From NCBI GenBank assembly GCA_023846275.1, contig CM043872.1, forward strand, positions 11,463,170 to 11,527,169: DNA of 64,000 bases. Direction: 5' to 3'. A program made the position numbers and the translations under genes. Shown here one piece after another: positions 48,800 to 60,623 of this stretch. A model generated the notes under the pieces. The model saw only the letters and a list, made by a program, of their open reading frames with translations. It did no database searches and was not told where the DNA came from. Positions within the stretch are counted from its first letter, which is position 1. Every line of letters starts with the position of its first letter. The DNA comes from Vanilla planifolia. Lineage: Eukaryota > Streptophyta > Magnoliopsida > Asparagales > Orchidaceae.

Positions 48800-51190
48800 G
48801 TTTTTTACATTATGTCACTTTATTATAACTTTTACAATTCAATTATATCAATATTTTGTTATTCATCTCTTTTTTTCTTTTAACAAATATGACATTATAT
48901 ATATTATCATATAACTACTGAAAACAATATTGTAAGACAAACATAACATGTTATTATAACAAAAAAAAGACAAGCATCTCTCATATATCCTTTCATATCT
49001 CACTAAAAGAACATAATATCATCATGCTTAAACAAATAATATATAAAATCATTATGTTAACATGATATTGTAAATCACATATAGTAGACATACTTTAATT
49101 GGCATTTCACACATATTATTTGAGACTTCTAACTTACCAATATACATCACATCAAATCATATATATTAAGTAAAAGTTTTACCTACACAAAATCATCCAT
49201 TTGGTATTTTTCAAAAAAATAAGGCTTCTAACTTACAATACACATTGCATCAAATACATACACTATAAACAAGTCTTGCTTACCTTTCAAATCCATGTAG
49301 TGGTCTTCCCAATCATAGAGCATTTCTTTAAGTATTGATTGTCAAAGTACCCTAAATTTTTCCTTTTCATGTTACACAATTTCTTTCCAAATCTCTTGGA
49401 AACACCTTCACTTACTCTCCTCTTTCTTCTATTGACTATGGTTAAGTATTGGACATCTCAACTTCTCTTAAATGAAAATTCTTTAACTCATGCCCTTCTT
49501 TTATACTTATTCTCTTGATTTTTTATATTCTCAACTTTTTAAATTTCTATAACCATTATCTCCCTTCATGTGAATATATTTTTACTTTTTATCCTCATAT
49601 TTCTAAAGGTTTTCCATCCATTAAACTCACTAACATGTTAATTTTTTTTGTTATTTATCATTTTGTGTTTTGGAATATGTTTAGTTTCTACTAATCGTAC
49701 ATTTACAATCACCATTTTTAGATTATAGGATTTTCAACCTTGCTCAAATCTATCTTAATATCTTCTTATTATACTATTACAATCTTACTATTATACTTGC
49801 ATAATACTCCTATTCATCTTACATCATATGAATGATTTTCTTTATGATGCTAGTATTTACATCATCATATTATACGTGTTTGCTTAATATATTATATGAC
49901 ACCCTTCAATTAACTATTTTTAAGTACTCTATTTGCATTATTTTGTATGATATTTTTTGTAGTACTTGTATGATCAATTTTTTATATCTTTTTACTAAGT
50001 TGTAATTGATGATAGTTCAATATATTATTCTCATATGTCATTATCATACTTCTATAATTAGTTTATCATATTGTACGATTAGTCTAAAGTGTATTCCTTT
50101 TAATCATTTTACACTGGAGCCAGGCTTTACTTCATTTTTCTCGTGTGATGGTATGTTATGATATACTTTTATTGTACTATATAATCTAACATTTCTATGG
50201 ATTTGCACTGAGCACATATCTCACTTGATCAAATTGTATGATTAATGGTACCATAAAATATATGATATCTTCCTTCTTGCATCAAAAATTTATAATTTCT
50301 TTATACTATGCATATAATACACATGATCGTACTTTTATGTTAGTACTCATTATATTGTATGATACATCCATTACTTGTACATTTGTTGCTTCGATATTAT
50401 ATAATAACGTACTATTTTATCGATCATTTGTTCCTATGAATTAATGGTTTAGCTTGATGGCTTGGTCATCATGTACAATCCTTAACCCACTTTTGTACTT
50501 ATTTATACTTCCCTTGAGTTCATTCTCTTTCTTACTTGATCATACCATATGATAATATATGGTCATATTATACGATCAATGCCTTTCTTAACCTTTTAGA
50601 TTACTTTGACCCACAATGGTAATGTACTGTCAACACTCTATCGTACTAATATAATTTTTCTATCATATTTGTATAACACATTTTCTCCTTATGAACATAT
50701 TCACATTACACCACCAAAGCTATTTTCTTATTACTTGATCATACTCTATACTATATCTATGTCATATTATACATTTTGATTCTTTCTTCTTTAGCATATT
50801 AGAATAATTTGACTTATATAAATGATGCAATAATTTATTGTAATATCATACGGATACAATTGTTCATATCATAGCTTACGATCCCATTCAACTGTTGCTT
50901 ATTATTTTATTATGCCAATATCATATTAGAAGATGATCATCTCTAAGCCATCATTTTTACTATTATGCATTTTTTGCATTATGTGATCTTCTTTTATTGT
51001 ACTATATAATCTTTTTTCTGAAATGTTTCTACAATTTTACTAATTATTTTTATATCAAAATCATAATTATTTCATTTGTTTTCTTACACATCCCTCAGAG
51101 TCACCTATAATTCTTTAATATTCTTTATTTCAACTTTTCATGATTTTAAATTTGATAAAATTGCTTGGCTTCACTTTTGGGATGTTATAC
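48800..51190 (+). repeat. TATGATC-rich LTR-like tract, plus orientation
   Basis: Pyrimidine-rich on the plus strand and dense in GTATGAT, TTGTATGATC and CATATTATA words. It ends in TTTTGGGATGTTATACCAGAGAC near 51,170-51,192, which resembles a gypsy LTR end (GGGATGTTACA) followed by a worn primer site (TTATACCAGAG against TTGGTATCAGAG). The left edge and family are uncertain. The frame at 50,238-50,444 is incidental. Confidence 0.35.
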
Positions 51191-51399
51191 CAGAGACAAG
51201 GAATAAGAGGGTTAGTTATTAAGAATTCCACTAAATAAAGAGATAATAATTTCACATGATTTGTAGAGTCTCAGGTTATAAAATGTTAGTTCACTTGTTC
51301 AGAGACTTCAAGTTTAGTTGAGCTACCACTTGCATATGTAGCAAATCACAAAAGACTATTAATGAGCTAAAGCATATGGTGGGCAATGCAATGTGTTTA

Positions 51400-52200
51400 A
51401 TGATGCCTTCAAGAATCAATCATGATCTTTCTCTTCTTCTTCTTTCCTTTCATGTACTTGTTCTTCTTCAATAATTTTGAACTTTCAATATAATAATGTC
51501 CAATACTAATGCATTTGTAACATTATTCCTTAGCCTTGCATTTTTCCTTCCACCCTATGAATCTTCTCCTTCTTCTTCTTCTTCTTCTTCTTCTTCTTCT
51601 TCTTCTTCTCCTCTGACTTACTTGTAGCACACTTCTTAATTATTTTCATTAAAATTTTAGTGATAAATTTTATCTCATTACTACATGATGATTTATCCTT
51701 GAATGTAGATGATGTAACACTCAACACTAAATCTTTTTTATTCTTTTGCTTAGGTTGAGATTCTTCTTCTCTTTATCATCTCCATCTCACTGGTCAAGAG
51801 TTCTCCATGTGTTTCATCTAAGGAGAGATGTTCTGAAGCCTTGAAGGCTTTCATCAAGTGGCCAAACTATTTTGACAACACATAGAATCTTCTTTACATA
51901 TTATACATTGGTGAATTCTCTACCAAGATTGGATAGTCCTTTGACAATGTTGGTAAATATAATAAATACAATTTTAATTATCTCATTACTATAAATATGA
52001 AATAGTTTATATTCATGCATAAGTAAATAGACCTTAGTGGTGTCTTCATATATATCCCCAAGTTTCATCCAAACATTATGTGCAATTTTAAGATTCAGTA
52101 CTCTATTAAACTTTATAGTTGATAAACCATATTAGAGAATATTTAAATCTTTAGCATTAAGTTGGTTTTCATGTGGAGATAATTTACTTCAGCATTTCTT
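51400..52200 (-). pseudogene. Copia gag fossil of element C
   Basis: On the minus strand, 51,780-52,180 follows the UBN2-type gag pattern in the same order as element A; the plus-strand landmarks AGAATCTTC, AATGTTGGTAAA and TATTAGAGAATATTTAAATC have counterparts at 14,860-15,130. Near 51,440-51,530 a CYKCISIGHYIE phrase is a CCHC-knuckle relic followed by LLKKNKYMK. A GAA/TTC microsatellite lies within it. Broken fossil of a SIRE-like copia. Confidence 0.65.
51569..51609. repeat. (TTC)n microsatellite
   Basis: About 13-14 TTC/CTT units. On the minus strand it makes a poly-lysine string (GAA/AAG frames), inside the gag fossil of element C. Confidence 0.95.
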
Positions 52201-52421
52201 ACAAAATCATTAATAAGCTTGTTCGTAAGAAATTAAAACTCATTCTCAACTATGTCCCAAAGTTTCAAATCAACAAATTTGAGAAAACTTTGCATACAAC
52301 TTTTTCTATACAAATAAAAATTTCTTTCGAAAAGAAATGGATGATAGGACAAAGCCCTTTTGTCCAAGATAGCATGATAAGGTAACAATTTATGAGACGT
52401 CATGAAGATCTTATCTAAGTT

Positions 52422-52433
52422 GCTTTGACACTA
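52422..52433 (-). other. Primer-binding-site candidate of element C
   Basis: On the plus strand GCTTTGACACTA matches 9 of 12 positions of GCTCTGATACCA, the complement of the initiator-tRNA-Met primer site. It sits at the same place relative to gag as the better site in element A (15,439). Confidence 0.5.
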
Positions 52434-52435
52434 CA

Positions 52436-53983
52436 AGCAACTAGTTTCTAATGTCAATCATTGAGGTTTTGAAAGTGTGATTTCAACAAGTGTGACAGAT
52501 AAATTATACAAATAGGAAACATAATCCAATTTTAATAACAAGAAAAAATACCAATGAGAGTATATTACTTTATCAATCCAAATTCAAACAACTCAAATAT
52601 TTTATAATAGAAATATTTCATTTATCTTAATTGCTCTTATGACAAGTTTTAGAAAAAGTATTTAGCATTCAAAACCTTTGCAAATATAATGATTATTGTA
52701 ATAAAATAAGAAAAGCAAAGTAAAAAAGGAAATATAAAAGGGCACACAATATTTTAGGTGGATTAGCCTAAACTTGTGTTTAAATCTTCCCTCACTTGAC
52801 TTAACTAAGCTTCTACTAAAATTCACTCCCCTTCATTGAAGTCAATAAAAGTAAAACTTATAAAATGCTTGTATTTTTGCATAGCAAAGTATGGGTCATC
52901 CTCATTCAAATCCATACCCATTTTGTCATAATTAAGGGTCAATCTTCCTCAACTGAGTTCATAGTGGTTACAAAGTATTACAACACTTATATAAAATAAT
53001 ACATGATAGGTCCTATATTATTCACTTAAGAAAATAATATAGTACAATGTCAAAAGAAATTTAACAAGAAATATATGAAGCTCTTATTCAATAGTTAAAG
53101 AATAATGCACATAAACTAAAATTAAAGTAACATAAATAAGAAGTTCCTTAATATGAAGCTTAACTCACAGCTATAGACATTTTTCATTTATAAAATGTTT
53201 TGCAAGTAAGTTCACTAACTCATTCCTACTCGAACAAACTTTAATTTATACCATTCAAAGAGATATGGATGATTAAAAAAACTTCTAATTGCTAAAATTA
53301 CAATTAGTGGATTCTATAGAGCAAATAAGAAAATTCAATTAATCACATCATCGATGTGCCCATCCGACCATTGTATTTGATATATAAAAATTGAATGTAC
53401 TAGTACGATAATAATGATGGTATTGTATAATGTGAAATATTAACACATTTTTCTTATTTTCAGATATTCATACAAGTATGATATATTCATTACAGAAGCT
53501 TAACATGATCATGAGTCTAAAAAATAAATTTTCATCATATGATAATTTTTGCTATTATGCCAATCTCTTGGAATGTTTTTGTATAATACATGATCATGAT
53601 ATTATGACCAGATACAATGCAACTTAATTAGAAGTTTGTAATCATACAATAAACAATATCATATTTATATGACCACATTGTAACTTGTTTCTCCTAAGTC
53701 ATAAAATTGTTTGTGAAGAGAAATAAATTAAACAAGTATAATATATTACTTCATATAATATGATGTGAAAGTTATGAGAATAATAAAATAACGCATAAAC
53801 TCATACGTGGATGACACCATGTACGTCCAAGCAACAAATAGTAATTTTAAACTAAATGGATGGTCATATATGTACAATGAAAGACGTCATACATGTTTGA
53901 TCCAGTTACAATTTAAACATGACTTGGATTCCAGAAGGAATTAAAACTCATTCATATAAGAATAGGAGTTGTTATATTAATAT
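52436..53983 (-). repeat. LTR of element C, left part (interrupted by D)
   Basis: Starts just right of the primer-site candidate. It contains LTR landmarks in the same order as elements A and D: ATTTTAGGTGGATTAGCC near 52,752, TTCCCTCACTTGACTTAACTAAGC near 52,790, then a GTATGATA-rich part at 53,380-53,900. It is interrupted at 53,983 by element D and appears to resume at 63,225. Confidence 0.55.
53979..53983. repeat. Target-site duplication of element D, left copy
   Basis: AATAT directly before the TG end of element D; the right copy at 63,225-63,229 is AATAC, four of five bases alike. Confidence 0.5.
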
Positions 53984-56900
53984 TGTTATAAACCATGAAA
54001 AGGAAAATGCTATAAAGGGGGTGAAATGTAATAATAAAAAATTCTAAAAATCTTCGTAACAAATGCTTCACTTAGAAATCAACTTTAGATTTCACTAACT
54101 TTAAATAGTTTCAACAAATTAAAAATACTAAAATGTGAAGTTAGAATTATAAACAATAAGAATAATATTAAGATGAAAGTATCTAAAAAATACTTACTCT
54201 ACATCTTACAAAACGTAAACTCAATACAACAATTTGACTTTTTTGCACAAAATCAAGTATAAAATCTTAATATAATAAGAACTTTTATGAACCCAACAAG
54301 CTAGACATTTCACACCCTGAGTTGAAGTTTATAGATTGAAAACGATGATAGCAAAGTTAACTAAGTAGATCTAAAATGAAAATAAAAAATGTAAGTAATA
54401 TGAATAACAAAATTTTTAGTTGATTTGACCAAATCAGTGCTTACTTTTTCAATTGACTCAACCAAGCTTCACCTACAAAACTACTCTCGTTTATCACAAT
54501 AGATAGAAGTAAACCTCACAAAGCCACTCCCTTTTACCAAAAAATATGAGATACACTTTTACAAAAGCTAGTTCTCAATGGAAACTCCAAGCAAAAATAA
54601 ATATAATTAAGTATTATAGAATTATGCTTTCAATAGTACATCTTTGCATATCTCTATACCTCAAATCCTTTTCAAGTAAAGTGGCATGGTCTAAAAGCAA
54701 ATAAATATTACCAAAATTTTTTGCAATAAAATAGAAATTGATGAACAAAACATAAAATGCAAACCAATCCATTTGTTGTAGTAGAAATGACATATTATGC
54801 ACAACTTGCTTCTTGGCCCTTTGCTCTTTACTTGAAAATATGAATCTTGCAATTAATTCCATCATTCGATATGTTTTCTAAAATTAAACTCTTATTTATA
54901 CTAAAATCAACCCCAAAATAAATTTAGAGCAAGCGTTAGATAAAGAACATTTTTAAAACAAATAGAAAATAGTCATTCAATGAATGCTTTTTATCATATT
55001 AGTACATTAAACAAATCATCTTATGGCGACAGAGTGCATCTAGAAATCGGCCTAAACCAATGTATTGTACAAGTGATAGATATCTCTCATGCTAAATACT
55101 CCAAAATAGAAACCAGTGCTTAAGCTTTGATATATAACATACTAATATAAATGCAGATCGATACATATTTTAACAAATTCTATGCTCTCTAGAAAATTTC
55201 ATACGTTATGAGCATACACTATATATGCTTTTATGATACAAATTTTACTTGGATTAACTCAATCAAAAAATAGATTGTACTCATATGATATATACTATCA
55301 CATTTGTACAATAGTGAGAAAATATATCAACATAACATACCAATTTGATTTTAAATCATCATTTTATGTCTATAAAACTTTTTAACTATTGAATGTACTA
55401 ATATGATATTAATATCTTTATAGGATGATAATTAAGAATTTGAAAAAGTATAAACTAACATTTTTAAGACTTATTGTACCACCCTGAAACACAAATTATC
55501 TTAATTAACAACTAAACATATTTATTTGTTATTACTATTATTATAATACAAGAATGAAAAATCTAAAAAAATATATAATCTATTGATTGTATTAGTTTGA
55601 CACACAAATCACATAGTACTACATGCAACATATGTTCGATGAAAATATCTTTCAAATAAGAAGCAAACGAAGCATTACCCAAATCTAATATATTTGGATG
55701 CCTTTATATAATTCTAATAATGATCTCTAATAGCTCCAAAACACCTTTAAAAGATAAGGTAAAAAACTAGTCAAACTAGTCATTACTCATATCTTGAACT
55801 GGTCATACTATATGATATAAGAAATCATATAAATACAATACACTAATAATAACATCATCTAATTAATCACCAATGCTTGACTAGTTAATTTTTATATACT
55901 AAATGGAAAATTTAGATATAATGCAGATATCATACAATACAACTAGAATAAAATTATACAAATCAAAATTCTAAGCTCTCAAGAAAATATTATATTATGC
56001 ATAATTGTATAATAAATAGGTTTTATGACAAGCTCATTTCTACTAATCATAAGATATCATATTAATATGATAAGTGCATCATGCTATTACAATATAAATC
56101 TACTTAATATATGACAAAGTTCCAAAGTTAGGCTCTTAGGTGAAATGGTAGTGTATGAAACTTAATATCTTATTGTACAACTAAAAATGGTGCACTCACA
56201 TCTTAAGTCTTGAACTTTCACTATACGATACATGAATTGTACAACTATGATGACTAGCTATATTTTGTACAATTTTGATCACCTTCTCACATGATGACTT
56301 CCTCTCACAATATGAAGACCTTACTTGTGTGACAATATAACAAATTCTAATTTCTCTTATTCCTCTATATGATCCCTCTCTTATTCCTCTATAAAAAATA
56401 TTATCATGTTATATAAACTTCAAAAATACTAAATCTCAAATGACACCTCTTAAGTAAATGATGAATATACTATGCAATTGTGGTATCATAGTACTACAAC
56501 AAGTGTAAAATAACCATTTTACTCAGGATTGTCCATGACCAACGCTCTGTTCGATTCAATTATTAACTAATCATACTACATAATGAGTTCATTATACAAG
56601 GATGATAATTCAGCAATATGAACTAATGCTTTATTCAATCAAAATTTTATTTAATTGTATTATATGATGGTTTATTATAAAATGATAATTAGTTCAATCA
56701 ATATAAATGTCACTCAATTTAATTATTTTTTAAATCTAACTTGAGTTTTTTTAAATCATGATACAACGCACTTTGAATATAATATTCTAAAGCATATAAT
56801 ATATAAAAATATATAATGAAATATATGCCTTAAGAAAAATCCTAAGTGCCTAAAATAAGTTATTATAAGTTTTGAAATTCTAATTAATAAAATAAAGACT

Positions 56901-57730
56901 CAATGACAATCTTCTTCTTAAGTTACTTAAGCTTAAGTTTTCCTAAGTGCCAATTATAGTTAACACCTACACACCTCTATTAAGCTCCTGGATCACATTA
57001 TTATCCTACTTGCTTTTGAGATGCATGGTCTTAAATTAACACTTAGGAAAATAATTATTAAATATAACATAATAATTTTTTTATCATCAAACAAATGCTG
57101 CAATGGCCAAAGGTTACAACAATATGAACATAATGATATGAAATAATAAATCATGCATATCCCAAATCCAAGAGGTAAAAATTAACATACATATATGAAA
57201 CAAGCTTTTTACACATACAAGATGGCTATCACACTTTTATAATGGCTTGACTTAATATTTAAAGACAAAAAATAGATCATCCAAGTATAATATTGACCAT
57301 TGTACTGTACAACCAAAAATTAGTGAAAACATAGCTTCACTTAACATTTTTCAAACCTTATTTTTATATGATTGTTCATGAATATTAATTATAAAATCAT
57401 ATATTTACTTTTCTTGAGCATGATGTATGTAATAAAATGATAATCATAAGTACTACATCCTTAAAGTGTGTTTAACATACTATGTCCTTAAGTACTAAAG
57501 TTCAACTGCTTATAGTTTAACCACTCCACAGAGAGCATCTCGAGTTTCATGATCTAAAAGTTTAAACAATAAGAGCAAATTTTCTCAATATTCATCTTCG
57601 TCAAGCTCCGAATCTATACTCAAATTATTAAATTATAGCTATCAAATACCAAAATCTATGTTTGCATACATCTTAATTACACACTTGTATTACAAAGTTT
57701 TGTTCTCTTATAAACATCCTTGAGGGTACA
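53984..57730 (-). repeat. Left (3') LTR of element D
   Basis: Opens TGTTATAAACCATGAAAAGG and closes GAGGGTACA on the plus strand. It aligns with the right LTR over 53,984-56,205 and 57,121-57,730. It is about 1.1 kb longer than its partner, mainly because of an internal insertion and a local duplication: the 55,110-55,260 block is echoed at 55,880-56,060. Confidence 0.8.
56205..57121 (-). mobile_element. Probable LTR fragment inserted in left LTR of D
   Basis: The left LTR of D matches the right LTR up to a CACTCACAT phrase near 56,200 (right: CACTCACCTACC near 62,560) and again from ATATGAACATAAT at 57,122 (right: 62,572). About 0.9 kb lies between, absent from the right LTR. Its right end (TTTATCATCAAACAAATG ... 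CCAAAGGTTACAACA) looks like the outer LTR end of element A (16,960-16,995) and of the LTR ending at 63,954. I therefore infer a later SIRE-like LTR insertion. Edges are good to some tens of bases, and no target duplication was established. Confidence 0.45.
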
Positions 57731-57734
57731 GTAA

Positions 57735-57742
57735 TCTCGCCC
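57735..57742 (-). other. Polypurine tract of element D
   Basis: Read on the minus strand, GGGCGAGATTAC stands just before the TGTACCC that opens the left LTR, the expected place and a composition common in copia elements (AGGGGGAGAT). Confidence 0.6.
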
Positions 57743-58780
57743 TAGTGGTTATAAAACTAAATCTAAAATGAAAAAATAAGACAAATAAAAATAAAAAATA
57801 AATTTTATAGTGACTTATGCATAATAAATGATAGTTTATTTTAAACTCTTCCTAAATCTATACTCCTCCAAAATAATGTGCATTGTAATCTATTAGTTTA
57901 TCTCTAACACATTAAATTCTCTATCTTTTTCTAATCACTAAAATGAGTGAATGACTCTTAAAATCTATTTAAGTCTATTAAATATTTTGAAGATAATGAC
58001 TTAGTGAAAATATCAATTAACTAAGCATAAGATGGAATAAAATATAGCTAATTTCCTTTCTTCTACACATGCTTTCTGATAAAATGATATCTTAACTCAA
58101 TGCTTACAATTTAAAACTTGTTAAACCAAGCCAAGATGCACTAAACTTTTCATTTCTTATATTTCTCACCCCTTTTTATCATGCACAAAAAAATAAAACA
58201 AAGAATAAAACCAAACAAAAAAGGGTACACACCTATACAAATTGTTTAGAATTAGTAATGAATAATCAAGGGTATATACTATAAGAAATACATCTTGAAA
58301 ATAAAAAAAAAATATCAATTGACACCAGTGAACTAAACTAAGCATTAAGTTGGAATAAAAAGCTTTAAAAGAAGCTCGAGCAAATAACAATGTTATCAAT
58401 ACAATAACAAATATTATTGCAAGTAAAACATTTACAACTATTGGAATACTAATAAGCTCCTCTATAAACTAGCAGTTCTATCACATCTTCAACAATAATA
58501 TTAATTATATTTCTTTCTCAAATTTTGTATTATAGAATTCTCTCTCTAATTATTTTAACAATAAATAACAAAGACATGTAGCAACTACTTTAGTAAGAGG
58601 ATTAAAGAACCTTTACAAGAAGTTATAAAAATAATAAGAAACATTGTAATATTAGATTCAATCATCTCTCATATAATTTCAATAGTAAGACACTATATAA
58701 TCTAGTATTCTCCCTCTTAATTTTAGAAATTTAGCATTAAACATTAGAATTAAGGATATATGAATATCTACAATATTAAT
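57743..58780 (-). other. Interior of element D, 3' part, nothing recognised
   Basis: A+T-rich interior DNA between the polypurine tract and the integrase-start part. The minus-strand frame at 58,166-58,399 is Phe/Leu/Tyr-rich and looks accidental. A TAAGCATAAGATGGAATAAAA-type phrase near 58,022 recurs as TAAGCATTAAGTTGGAATAAAA near 58,338. Confidence 0.5.
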
Positions 58781-58782
58781 AC

Positions 58783-59560
58783 TCAACTCCTATTTCCAAT
58801 ATCTTTCACTTGTGACATTTTAGATTTGTACAAATTACATCTCTTCTTTCTTACACAACTACCTAGGTGAAGTGAATCTGGTAAATCATGTACAATCACT
58901 AAATCATATCTACTTCCACCTAGGCTCTCTAGTTTCATAAGACAAAATAGATTTAAGAGAACGGCTTCTAAAGGTCTATTGGTTGAAAATTGTTTTTGCA
59001 TATTTTCCTAATTTGCATGGTCCACACAAGTATTCATTATTCTAAAATAATTTGACAAACCTCTAACTAATTTATACTTATGAAATTTGTTAAGTGAAGT
59101 CCTATCTGAATGACACATCCTTCTATGCCATAAAACAAAATAATTATCATCTAATAAAAGGCATTTCACACCATCATTCTTAACCATATTCAAATTTAAA
59201 ACATTGGTTTTTTCCTTTCTTAAGTATGATAATCGATGGAATATTATTTATATTAATAATTTATTAATTTTTATTAAATATAATAAGAATATTTGAGCAA
59301 AAAGTTGACTAAAACTAAGTAAAGTTTACCTTATATCTTACACCAATAGGTTCTTCTTTATTAATGTTTTAGAGTTGCACAAAGTTCCTATAACTTTCTT
59401 TTTGGAATTATCCACTAAGGTAACCTTTATTCTTTCATAAGCCTTTAGGTGTTTGAATAATGATGCATCTCTAGTAATGTATTGAGAACATCCACTTTCC
59501 AAAAATCACACACCAACATAAATCCCTAAGATATGCCTATAAAATAACCTTACAAGTTAG
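58783..59560 (-). pseudogene. Protease, GAG-pre-integrase and integrase-start fossil of D
   Basis: Read on the minus strand from right to left. A protease-to-integrase linker near 59,390-59,510 has an ESGCSQYIT phrase (pattern DSGCS.HMT). The frame at 59,008-59,193 carries the GAG-pre-integrase signature NYFVLWHRRMCHSDRTSLNK (pattern LWH.R.GH.....L..L). The frame at 58,783-59,001 has STNRPLEAVLLNLFCLMKLE and SLGGSRYDLVIVHDL (pattern RPLELLH.DL.GP....LGG..Y..V.VDD), the opening of the copia integrase core. Together these place the element firmly in Ty1/copia. Broken fossil. Confidence 0.85.
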
Positions 59561-59599
59561 CTTTAGGGACCCAAACCTTTTTGGATCTATTTGACATAG

Positions 59600-60600
59600 A
59601 ATAAATAGTATTTAAACCATGCTTTCTAACCTATATAAATTTAGCATACTTGTCATTCATTGAAGTTTTGATTTTACAAGATGAAGTAATATGGCCAATC
59701 ATCAAACAATATTTGCAAATATGTTTCTAATGAATTAATATAGCATCTACTTTATGAAAAGAATTCTTATAGTGATTATGAGTATTTTTCAAAGAAATTA
59801 GCTCACTAAACAACATATAATTCTTAGACTTTAATGCAACTATTTCATCTTTCTTTACTTTAGCATCTTGTTCAAAGCATGTATTCTTTCTATTCAAATT
59901 TTCAACCATGACAAAGTAGATTTTTTTCTACTGTTAATTATAGATACCTAATAACCAATTTCTTATACATTTTGCACACATTAATGTGTTGATCATTGTA
60001 ATTAATAGAAGTAGAAGATGGAGATGAAACATTCTAATGTAGTAGTATAGTTCTTTATTCATCAGACAAATTGATCCTTCCTTTTTTCTTCACCACTGGA
60101 ACTTGTACTATCTAAATCATCCCAAGAAATTTTTATATCTTTGTTCTTTTTTTACTTCTAAAATTTCTCAATTCTTTCTTTATAAAAGGGATAATTTGGT
60201 TTAATGTAACCAAGCATTTGCTTTAATGGCACAAGACTCTTCAACTAATGCAATTTTCTCTTTTAGTTTTCTATCAAAGCCAAAACTTTTCCATTTTTTT
60301 CTATACAGCCTTGATAGTCCTTTAGAAATCATTGTTATATCACTAAAGATTGATCATCAAAACCTAAAGTTGAAAGGATAATCTGACCATTTACAACCAT
60401 TATGTAAAAGATGTTCAACAATATCTCAAACTTCTAAATCAATAAATTCCACAAATAAGTGCATTCAATTCTTCTGATATGGGAAATACTTAGATTTAAA
60501 CAAAAGTGGCATTAAGAGAAAGTTTCTTGATGTAGAACAACATAGTTCTAGGCACATGGTTGAGCCATAAGATCTTGTTTTAAAAACTTCTTTCTACTAA
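59600..60600 (-). pseudogene. Copia gag tail and knuckle fossil of D
   Basis: On the minus strand a CKYCLMIGHITSSC phrase near 59,680-59,730 is a CCHC knuckle. Upstream of it, the frame at 59,727-59,909 is a Lys/Glu/Leu-rich coiled segment (EQDAKVKKDEIVALKSKNYM) as in SIRE-type copia gag. From 59,910 to 60,600 only scattered gag-like pieces are visible. Broken fossil. Confidence 0.65.
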
Positions 60601-60609
60601 TAAAACCTT

Positions 60610-60621
60610 GTGCTGATACAA
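60610..60621 (-). other. Primer-binding site of element D
   Basis: Minus strand TTGTATCAGCAC against TGGTATCAGAGC, two bases inside the right LTR. It fixes the orientation and the LTR start at 60,624. Confidence 0.75.
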
Positions 60622-60623
60622 TT

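Larger units (their letters stand above)
46060..48800. other. Unassigned DNA with local repeats
   Basis: No gene recognised. 46,900-47,270 is rich in TGCATG/ATGCAT words and resembles in style the patch at 25,700-26,000. From 47,440 to 48,660 the DNA is somewhat less A+T-rich, contains a direct repeat, and may be an LTR remnant. Frames at 46,796-46,996, 47,029-47,223 and 47,997-48,227 show no known motif. Confidence 0.4.

Noticed and set aside
51530-51727. Lys-rich frame with a poly-lysine run
   Set aside because: The run comes from the (TTC)n microsatellite within the copia gag fossil; not a nuclear-localisation protein.
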